Source of the DNA: Thermoplasmata archaeon
Lineage (GTDB): Archaea; Thermoplasmatota; Thermoplasmata; UBA184
Length of the DNA: 6,213 bases
Reading direction: 5' to 3'
Assembly: GCA_030042855.1 (NCBI GenBank)
Contig: JASHYU010000259.1
Span: forward strand, 1-6,213
Numbering within the stretch: position 1 is the first letter of the stretch; every line of letters starts with the position of its first letter. Made by a program: the position numbers and the translations under genes. Below, one piece after another: positions 1 through 4,650 of the stretch. The notes under the pieces are model-generated. The model did no database searches and had not been told where the DNA came from. It saw nothing but the letters and a program-made list of their open reading frames with translations.

Positions 1-597
1 AAGGGGGTGCTGGACCTGGCCATCGAGACGCGGGGGAAGGCGGCGCACGGCGCGATGCCGCACCTCGGGGAGAACGCGATCGGCAAGATGATGCGGATCC
101 TCCGGGGCCTCGAGTCGTTCAAGGGCCGGATCGCGCACCCCGAGCTCGGGTCGGTCACGCTCAACATCGGCACGTTCAACGGCGGGACGCGGCTCAACGT
201 CGTGCCGAACCGGGCGACCGCCGAGGTCGACATCCGCTTCCCGCCGCCGTACACGCCGGACCAGCTGTACCACGAGATCGAGGAGCATCTCCGTCGGATC
301 AAGACGCCGTTCACGCTCCGCCGCATCCTCACGATGCCGGCGGTGCAGATCGACCCGAACGCCGACCACGTGAAGCTCCTCCGCGAGGTCGCCCAGGCCG
401 AGGCGACCGTCCTCGTGCACGCGTCGGAGGCCGTCCACTACACGCAGGTGAACCCGCACGTCGTGATCTTCGGCGCCGGCGAGGAGGAGCTCTCCCACCA
501 GGCGAACGAGTACGTCAAGATCGAGTCGGTCGCCCGCGCGACCGAGGTGTACAAGAAGTTCGCCCTCCGGCTCGCGACGATGCGGAGCGCCGCCTAG
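1..597 (+). CDS. M20-family metallopeptidase / amino-acid deacylase, C-terminal part (5' end outside window)
   Basis: This is the last 198 residues of a zinc-dependent M20 hydrolase (the ArgE/DapE/carboxypeptidase G2 group), which cleaves acyl or peptide bonds on amino-acid derivatives in the cytoplasm. The reading frame is open from base 1 with no stop upstream, so the N-terminal half carrying the first metal ligands is missing. Visible parts, numbered from the window edge, are the start of the dimerisation domain with the family pattern K-A-A-H16-G-x-x-P-H-x-G-x-N-A, the R-L-N-V-V-P-N-R-A-x-A-E-V-D-I-R strand (about 64-79), an S142-E143-A144 segment where homologues have T/S-D/E-A, and FGAG followed by S-H166-Q-A-N-E-Y-V, whose His is the last metal ligand of the family. 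It ends in TAG. The substrate cannot be assigned: acetylornithine, succinyl-diaminopimelate, LysW-linked lysine and dipeptides are all possible. The next gene follows 49 bases later on the same strand, so co-transcription is possible. Confidence 0.88.
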   Translation, partial: KGVLDLAIETRGKAAHGAMPHLGENAIGKMMRILRGLESFKGRIAHPELGSVTLNIGTFNGGTRLNVVPNRATAEVDIRFPPPYTPDQLYHEIEEHLRRIKTPFTLRRILTMPAVQIDPNADHVKLLREVAQAEATVLVHASEAVHYTQVNPHVVIFGAGEEELSHQANEYVKIESVARATEVYKKFALRLATMRSAA

Positions 598-599
598 GC

Positions 600-616
600 C
601 CGCGGAGGCTCCGCGG
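600..616. repeat. Perfect inverted repeat (7-bp stem, 3-base loop) just after the M20 stop codon
   Basis: CCGCGGA at 600-606 pairs exactly with TCCGCGG at 610-616 around a GGC loop, starting three bases after the TAG stop. No T-run follows, so it does not look like an archaeal oligo-U terminator or a bacterial intrinsic terminator. It may stabilise the mRNA 3' end or slow polymerase between the peptidase and the first glycosyltransferase. In DNA this GC-rich a chance hairpin is quite possible. Confidence 0.4.
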
Positions 617-646
617 TCGAGCGGCGAGGGCGGTGGCTCCGGGTCC

Positions 647-1831
647 GTGAAGGTCGCGCAGCTCACGACCCGCTACCCGCCGGCGCCGGGGGGCGTCGAG
701 CGGCACGTCGTCGAGATCGCGCCGCGCCTCGCGGCCCGTCACTACCGGGTCGATGTCTACACGAGCGAGCTCTACCGCGAGTTCCCCTGGGAGCGCCTCC
801 CGCCGAGCGTCCCCCGGGAGGAGACGACCCCGTACGGGGCGATCCACCGGCTGCGGGTCTGGTCGATGCCCGGCGAGCTCCACTACACGTTCTTCCGGGG
901 CCTGCACGCGGCGCTCGACCGCGATCGGCCCCAGCTGGTCCATGCCCACACGTACGGCACCCACCAGGTGGCGATCGCCCGCCGCCACTACCGGCGCCAC
1001 GGCACCCCGTACGTGCTCACCGCACACTTCCACCCGATCTGGTCGATCGAGGGCGGATGGCTGCGCCGCCGGATCCGCGCCTTCTACGACGGGTGGCTCG
1101 CGGGACCGGCGATCCGCGACGCCCGCGCGTTGATCGTCCAGACGCGAGCAGAGGAGCAGCTCGTCCGGTCGCTCGGGCTGCCGCTCCCTCCGACGGTCGT
1201 CGTCCCTCCCGGGTACGGACCTCGGTCCGGCGAGCTCGCCGACCCGGCGGACTTCCGCGCGCGGTCCGGGATCTCCGACCCGTTCGTGCTGTTCGTCGGG
1301 CGGCTCGCATCGAACAAGGGTCTCCTCGATCTCCTCGAGGCGTTCGCCCTCCTCGCGCCGCGGGACCCGGCCGCGCAGCTCGTCCTGATCGGGGAGGACG
1401 GCGGGATGCGCGCCGCCCTCGCCGATCGCGCGCGCGAGCTCGGCCTCGCGCGCCGGATCCACTTCCTCGGGCACGTCGAGGACCCTCGGCTCGTCGACTC
1501 GGCCTACCGGGGCGCCCGGGTGTTCGTCCTGCCCAGCGAGTACGAGGCGTTCGGTCTCGTCCTCCTCGAAGCGCTCGCCCAGGGTGCCCCGGTCGTCGCG
1601 ACGCGCGTGGGCGGCGTCCCCGAGGTGCTCGGGGAGGACGGGCGGGCCGGCGTGCTGGTGGAACCGGGATCGGCGGAGGTGCTCGCCGAGGAGATCCTGC
1701 GGCTGTGGAACGACCCGGCGCTCGGCCGGCAGCTCGGGGAGTACGGGCGGACCACGATCGTCCCCCGGTACACCTGGGACGCGCTCGCCGATCGGCTCGA
1801 CGCGCTCTATCGCGAGATCGTTCCCGGCTGA
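647..1831 (+). CDS. GT4-family glycosyltransferase (first of a tandem pair)
   Basis: A 394-residue retaining glycosyltransferase of the GT-B fold, family GT4, expected to move a sugar from a nucleotide-sugar donor to a lipid or glycan acceptor at the cytoplasmic face of the membrane. The N-terminal acceptor domain begins MKVAQLTTRYPPAPGG; the Gly-rich G15-G16-V-E-R-H loop and H99-A-H101 are usual for the family. The C-terminal donor domain starts near F216-V-G-R219-L-A-S-N-K224-G, where Arg and Lys contact the donor diphosphate. The catalytic E-x7-E motif is E300-A-F-G-L-V-L-L-E308. Length is normal for GT4 and there is no signal peptide or membrane helix. The GTG at 647 is chosen because the first beta strand starts right at it, as in homologues; GAGGG at 626-630 is rather far for a ribosome site. 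The nearest relative in the window is the gene at 2217. The donor sugar and acceptor are unknown. Confidence 0.93.
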   Translation: MKVAQLTTRYPPAPGGVERHVVEIAPRLAARHYRVDVYTSELYREFPWERLPPSVPREETTPYGAIHRLRVWSMPGELHYTFFRGLHAALDRDRPQLVHAHTYGTHQVAIARRHYRRHGTPYVLTAHFHPIWSIEGGWLRRRIRAFYDGWLAGPAIRDARALIVQTRAEEQLVRSLGLPLPPTVVVPPGYGPRSGELADPADFRARSGISDPFVLFVGRLASNKGLLDLLEAFALLAPRDPAAQLVLIGEDGGMRAALADRARELGLARRIHFLGHVEDPRLVDSAYRGARVFVLPSEYEAFGLVLLEALAQGAPVVATRVGGVPEVLGEDGRAGVLVEPGSAEVLAEEILRLWNDPALGRQLGEYGRTTIVPRYTWDALADRLDALYREIVPG

Positions 1832-1950
1832 CGGGGCCGCGCGTCGAGCCGTTCGAGCTCGTTGCCCACGTGCGCGAGATCCCGCCCCGCGTCGCCGGGG
1901 GTGAACTTCGCGGCCACGCGGAGGAGCCGGCCAAGCCACGCCGCTAGCAT
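1807..1950 (-). CDS. Candidate 47-residue small protein, antisense between the two glycosyltransferases
   Basis: An ATG at 1950-1948 opens a 47-codon frame ending in TAG at 1809-1807, overlapping the 3' end of the first glycosyltransferase gene by 25 bases in convergent orientation. The protein starts MLAAWLGRLLRVAAKF, a plausible amphipathic helix, followed by T-P-G-D and a second charged stretch G-R-D-L-A-H-V-G-N-E-L-E-R-L-D. It lacks the Arg/Pro/Ser low-complexity look of shadow frames here. By my count about 40 of 47 codons end in G or C, matching the neighbours. Upstream on the same strand are a TATA-like box (2012-2003) and a strong Shine-Dalgarno sequence (1980-1971), but that site is spaced for an ATG at 1964 in another frame, which encodes only M-P-R-R-A-C and stops at the TAG overlapping this gene's ATG. 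Either this is translational coupling through a leader peptide, or an indel separates the two. I recognise no family. Real gene more likely than not, but unproven. Confidence 0.45.
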   Translation of the reverse strand: MLAAWLGRLLRVAAKFTPGDAGRDLAHVGNELERLDARPRQPGTISR

Positions 1951-1970
1951 GCCCGTCGCGGCATCGATCG

Positions 1971-1980
1971 CCCCCTCCTC
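1971..1980 (-). promoter_or_regulatory. Shine-Dalgarno sequence on the - strand
   Basis: On the - strand this reads GAGGAGGGGG, a long purine run complementary to the 16S rRNA 3' end, six bases before an ATG at 1964-1962. That ATG opens only a six-codon peptide (MPRRAC), whose TAG stop overlaps the ATG of the 47-codon frame at 1950. It supports translation starting in this region on the - strand. Confidence 0.45.
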
Positions 1981-2002
1981 TCGGCGCCCAGAGGCGTCGG
2001 CC

Positions 2003-2012
2003 CTCTATACAG
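2003..2012 (-). promoter_or_regulatory. TATA-like promoter box on the - strand
   Basis: The - strand reads CTGTATAGAG, one of very few AT-rich islands in the window. An archaeal TATA box directs initiation about 25-27 bases downstream, here near 1981-1984, right at the Shine-Dalgarno run ahead of the small candidate gene. The match to a TATA consensus is partial, so this is inferred from position as much as from sequence. Confidence 0.4.
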
Positions 2013-2075
2013 GACGCGGTCCGCGGGCCGTACCGACCCCACCGGCGCGCCGGGCGACCTTCGGAGCGCGCGCGA

Positions 2076-2087
2076 ACGGTAAAGAAG
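2076..2087 (+). promoter_or_regulatory. TATA-like element ahead of the second glycosyltransferase
   Basis: The + strand reads ACGGTAAAGAAG. The same element with one change (ACGATAAAGAAG) occurs on the - strand at 4550-4539 ahead of the aminotransferase. Here its T lies 30 bases before an ATG at 2110, a spacing suited to leaderless initiation, and about 137 bases before the GTG of the glycosyltransferase. It is the best promoter candidate for that gene because nothing AT-rich lies closer. Confidence 0.4.
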
Positions 2088-2109
2088 CCGCCCGGTCGTT
2101 CGAGGCGGG

Positions 2110-2220
2110 ATGCGCGCGCGGGGACACCGGGCCCGCCGACCGACCGGACCGGACGGCCCGCCCGAGGCTCGGACGGAGCGTACGACATCTCCCGTACCCG
2201 ATCGAGGCAGGCGCGCGTGA
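2110..2220 (+). CDS. Candidate 36-residue upstream ORF overlapping the second glycosyltransferase start
   Basis: ATG at 2110 opens 36 codons ending in TGA at 2218-2220, so its stop overlaps the GTG start of the glycosyltransferase in a GTGA four-base overlap, the usual geometry of translational coupling. A TATA-like element lies 30 bases upstream of the ATG, suiting a leaderless transcript. Against it, the predicted peptide is an Arg/Pro/Thr-rich string (it begins MRARGHRARRPTGPDG) that looks like translated GC-rich DNA, with no motif. It may be a regulatory uORF whose translation matters more than its product, or chance. Confidence 0.25.
   Translation: MRARGHRARRPTGPDGPPEARTERTTSPVPDRGRRA
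2180..2197. repeat. Short inverted repeat upstream of the second glycosyltransferase
   Basis: GTACG at 2180-2184 and CGTAC at 2193-2197 are exact inverted repeats separated by eight bases, ending 19 bases before the GTG. It could be a regulator half-site pair or a small mRNA hairpin near the ribosome-binding region (GAGG at 2204-2207). Five-base arms are short and could arise by chance. Confidence 0.25.
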
Positions 2221-3374
2221 AGATCGTCCACGTGACCCTGCGCTTCGATGCTCCCGGGGGGACCGAGACGAACGTTCACGAGCTTTCGCGCCGGCAGCGG
2301 GCGGCCGGTGACGAGGTCGAGGTGTTCGCGAGCGATCTCTACGACGAGGCGCAGTGGGACCGGCGCTCGGGCTACCGACCGGTCGTGGACGGGGTCCCGG
2401 TGCACCGGTTCCCGGTCCGCAAGCGGCTGATCCCGCACCTGACGATGCCGCTGATGGTTGGCCTCGTCGACGCGCTCGCCGATAGCGGCGCCGACGTGAT
2501 CCATGCCCACTCCCACCGGTACGGGCACGTCCTGCAGTCCGCGCTTGTCGCCGCGCGCCTCGACATCCCGCTCGTGATCTCCACGTCGTACCATCCGGCG
2601 GACCGCCGCGAGCCCCCGCTCAACCGCGGCCTCCTCCGGGGCCAGGACTGGCTCTTCGGGATGACGGCCTACCGTGCGGCCCGCGCGGTCGTCGCGCAGT
2701 CCGAGCTCGAGGCGCGCCTCCTCCGGGAGTTCGCCCCGGCGGACCGCCTGCGCATCATCCCGCCGGGGGTCGACCTCGCGGAGTGGACGGACGCCGGTGC
2801 GGACCGCGCCGAGGGGATCGATCTGCCCCGCGAGTACTACGTCTACGCCGGTCGCGTCGCGTCGAACAAGGGACTGCCCCATCTCGTCGACGCCCTCGCC
2901 CGCGTTCCGGCGGCCGACCGCCGTCCGCTCGTCTTCCTCGGAAAGGACTGGGGCGAGCGCGCCATGCTCGAGGAACGCGCCCGACGGGAGGGCGTCGGCG
3001 ACCTCCTCGTCTGGCTCGGCCACGTGCCGGATCGCCGGACCTACCGCGCGGTCCTCCGGGGGGCGCGCGCGCTCGTGCTGCCCTCCGAATGGGAGGCGTA
3101 CGGCTTCGTGCTCCTCGAGGCGATGGCCGCCCGGACCCCGATCGTCGCGAGCGCGTCGGGCGCGGTCCCCGAGGTGCTCGGGGGCGGGGAGCGGGGACGC
3201 CTCGTACCGTACGGGGACGCCCCCGCGCTCGCCGACGCGCTTGAGGCCGTCGTCGCCGACCCCGCGGGGACCCGGCGCCGGGTCGAGGCCGGCGCCGCGT
3301 GGGTCGCGAACCTCGACTGGTCGGTCTCGTCGGAGCGCTTCCGGGCGCTCTACCGCGAGGTCGCGGCGCACTGA
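2217..3374 (+). CDS. GT4-family glycosyltransferase (second of a tandem pair)
   Basis: A 385-residue GT-B glycosyltransferase of family GT4, probably a cytoplasmic or membrane-associated enzyme adding a sugar to a lipid-linked or surface glycan. The N-terminal domain begins MKIVHVTLRFDAPGG and contains H96-A-H98-S-H-R-Y; the donor domain carries Y210-A-G-R213-V-A-S-N-K218-G and the catalytic pair E293-A-Y-G-F-V-L-L-E301. No signal peptide or membrane helix is visible and the length is normal. The GTG at 2217 is supported by the first beta strand starting there and by GAGG at 2204-2207, nine bases upstream. It shares the wording G-R-L/V-A-S-N-K-G-L and P-S-E-Y/W-E-A-F/Y-G-L/F-V-L-L-E-A with the gene at 647, suggesting an old duplication. 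It ends 10 bases from the convergent aminotransferase. The sugar and acceptor are not deducible; phosphatidylinositol-mannosyltransferase-like and S-layer or exopolysaccharide roles are all open. Confidence 0.93.
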   Translation: MKIVHVTLRFDAPGGTETNVHELSRRQRAAGDEVEVFASDLYDEAQWDRRSGYRPVVDGVPVHRFPVRKRLIPHLTMPLMVGLVDALADSGADVIHAHSHRYGHVLQSALVAARLDIPLVISTSYHPADRREPPLNRGLLRGQDWLFGMTAYRAARAVVAQSELEARLLREFAPADRLRIIPPGVDLAEWTDAGADRAEGIDLPREYYVYAGRVASNKGLPHLVDALARVPAADRRPLVFLGKDWGERAMLEERARREGVGDLLVWLGHVPDRRTYRAVLRGARALVLPSEWEAYGFVLLEAMAARTPIVASASGAVPEVLGGGERGRLVPYGDAPALADALEAVVADPAGTRRRVEAGAAWVANLDWSVSSERFRALYREVAAH

Positions 3375-3384
3375 GCCGTCCGCA

Positions 3385-4518
3385 TCAGGCGGCGCCCGCG
3401 GTCTCGCCGTACTCGCGGATGATCTCGATCCCGCGACGCAGCGCCGGCCGGGCGGCCGCGAACGAGAGCCGCAGGTGGGCCGCGCCGAGCGATCCGAACG
3501 CATCCCCCGGGGTCGTGATCACGCCGCGGGCGAGCAGGTCGGTCGCGACCTCGCGCGCCGAACGGGGCCAGGTGAACGACGGGAAGACGTAGAAGGCCCC
3601 CGACGGGCGGACCGCTGAAAGTCCGGGGACCGTCCGCAAGAGCCGCCCGACGAGGTCGCGGCGTGCCCGGAACTCCCGGACCATCGCGCGGGTCGCCCCG
3701 TCGCCGTCCTCGAGCCCGGCGAGCACCGCCGCCTGCAGGGGGGTCGACGGACAGGCCATGATGTGGTAGTGGACCTTGTTGAGCTCGGGCGTCAGCCGGC
3801 GGGGAGCGACGAGGTAGCCGATGCGCCAGCCGGTCATCGCGAGCGTCTTCGAGAACGAGTTGACGATGATCGCCCGGTCGGTCCGGCCCCAGAACGACGT
3901 GGCCACCCCGTCGTAGACGATCTGCTCGTACACCTCGTCCGACACGATCGTGAGGTCGTGGCGGTCGGCGAACGCGACGAGCCGGTCCACGACGGCCCGG
4001 GGGAACACGCCGCCGGTCGGGTTCGACGGGCTATTGACCACGATCACGCGGGTCCGCTCGGTGACGAGCTGCTCGAGCTCCTCGAAGTCCGGCTGGAACC
4101 GGGCCTCGGGCCGCAGGCTGTAGGGGACCGGCACCGCGCCGACGAGGCGCGCGTGCGACGGATAGAGGACGAACCCGGGATTCGGCACGAGGACCTCGTC
4201 GCCGGGGTCGTAGAGGGCGAGCGCGACGGTCATCAGCGCCTCGGACCCGCCCGCGGTGATGATCACGTTCTCCCGCGAGGTGTCCCGATCCTTCGCGGCG
4301 TAGGACGCGGCGACGCGGTCCCGGAGCGGCAGGAGGCCGGCGGACGGCCCGTAATGGTTCATCCCGTCGCGGGCGGCCCGCGCGAGGGCCTCGACGACGA
4401 CGCGGGGGGGCTCGAAGTCGGGCTCGCCGAGCCCGAGGTTGATCGCGTCCGGGGGGGCCGCCTCGAACATCTTCCGGATGCCCGAGATATCGATCGAACT
4501 CACTCGGCGCGCGACCAC
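3385..4518 (-). CDS. Class I/II PLP-dependent aminotransferase, aspartate-type
   Basis: A fold-type I aminotransferase that moves an amino group between an amino acid and a 2-oxoacid using pyridoxal phosphate. From the start at 4518 (377 residues), key sites are G-G-S-E (90-93, phosphate loop), N166-P-T-G, D194 and Y197 in S-D-E-V-Y (cofactor ring), the Schiff-base K224 in S-F-S-K-T-L-A-M-T-G-W-R, and R350 in H-L-R-L-S-F for the substrate carboxylate. All expected residues are present. The frame can be extended to a GTG at 4539, adding M-G-P-G-G-A-R; I prefer 4518 (M-V-A-R-R-V-S-S-I) because archaeal homologues begin about there and the TATA-like box at 4548-4542 would overlap the longer start. 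GTG 4503 is a third option. Aspartate or aromatic amino acids are the likely substrates, but specificity cannot be read reliably. It is convergent with the glycosyltransferase and divergent from purA, 132 bases away. Confidence 0.93.
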   Translation of the reverse strand: MVARRVSSIDISGIRKMFEAAPPDAINLGLGEPDFEPPRVVVEALARAARDGMNHYGPSAGLLPLRDRVAASYAAKDRDTSRENVIITAGGSEALMTVALALYDPGDEVLVPNPGFVLYPSHARLVGAVPVPYSLRPEARFQPDFEELEQLVTERTRVIVVNSPSNPTGGVFPRAVVDRLVAFADRHDLTIVSDEVYEQIVYDGVATSFWGRTDRAIIVNSFSKTLAMTGWRIGYLVAPRRLTPELNKVHYHIMACPSTPLQAAVLAGLEDGDGATRAMVREFRARRDLVGRLLRTVPGLSAVRPSGAFYVFPSFTWPRSAREVATDLLARGVITTPGDAFGSLGAAHLRLSFAAARPALRRGIEIIREYGETAGAA

Positions 4519-4538
4519 GCGCGCTCCACCCGGGCCCA

Positions 4539-4550
4539 CTTCTTTATCGT
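4539..4550 (-). promoter_or_regulatory. TATA-like promoter element for the aminotransferase, possibly bidirectional
   Basis: The - strand reads ACGATAAAGAAG, with its T 28 bases before the GTG at 4518, the spacing expected for a leaderless archaeal transcript. Read on the + strand the same bases give CTTCTTTATCGT, which could also serve purA about 100 bases downstream. It matches 11 of 12 bases of the element at 2076-2087. Confidence 0.45.
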
Positions 4551-4610
4551 TGTGGGATGCGACGGTGCCTCACGCAGCCGGAGGGCGCGCGCGCCGGCGG
4601 CCACAACCGA

Positions 4611-4620
4611 CTTCTATGCG
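4611..4620 (+). promoter_or_regulatory. Weak TATA-like box ahead of purA
   Basis: The + strand reads CTTCTATGCG, an AT-rich island about 35 bases before the purA ATG. Initiation 25-27 bases downstream would fall near 4641, inside the Shine-Dalgarno run, which makes it an awkward fit. The element at 4541-4550 is the alternative. Neither is certain. Confidence 0.25.
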
Positions 4621-4637
4621 TCCCCGCTCGCGAGGTC

Positions 4638-4645
4638 GGGAGGGG
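4638..4645 (+). promoter_or_regulatory. Strong Shine-Dalgarno sequence of purA
   Basis: GGGAGGGG lies five bases before the ATG at 4651 and decides the start: the same frame is open far upstream (from 3763), but that stretch is antisense to the aminotransferase. Confidence 0.65.
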
Positions 4646-4650
4646 CCGCG

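Larger units (their letters stand above)
1832..2216. other. 385-base region between the glycosyltransferase genes
   Basis: No conventional-length gene fits here; the long frames crossing it on either strand are compositional. It contains most of the candidate 47-residue - strand gene (to 1950), its Shine-Dalgarno sequence and TATA-like box, a second AT-rich element on the + strand at 2076-2087, a short ORF (2110-2220) that runs into the next gene, an imperfect CCGAC/CGGAC tandem stretch (2136-2154) and a small inverted repeat (2180-2197). It is the longest stretch in the window without a gene of normal length. I saw no tRNA or other structured RNA. Confidence 0.6.

Noticed and set aside
600..616. 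Transcription terminator after the M20 gene
   Set aside because: The hairpin is perfect but has no following T-run on either side, so it is listed only as an inverted repeat.
1845..1861. tRNA T-arm-like hairpin (CGAGC, 7-base loop containing TTCGA, GCTCG)
   Set aside because: The TTCGA is displaced within the loop and no acceptor, D or anticodon arm can be built around it on either strand.
2129..2160. CGGGCC...GGCCCG inverted repeat enclosing CCGAC/CGGAC tandem units, as a structured RNA or repeat array
   Set aside because: Arms of six G/C bases with a 20-base loop and imperfect 4-5-base units are expected by chance at this composition.
515..2188. 557-codon open frame on the - strand
   Set aside because: It lies antisense to the first glycosyltransferase, is a low-complexity Arg/Glu/Pro/Gly string with no motif, and is open only because stop codons are rare in such GC-rich DNA.
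1944..3503. 519-codon open frame on the - strand
   Set aside because: Antisense to the second glycosyltransferase with the same compositional signature and no recognisable domain.
3763..4650. N-terminal extension of the purA frame by 296 codons
   Set aside because: The extension is antisense to the aminotransferase coding sequence, and the ATG at 4651 has an ideal Shine-Dalgarno sequence and places D13/H41 as in known PurA.
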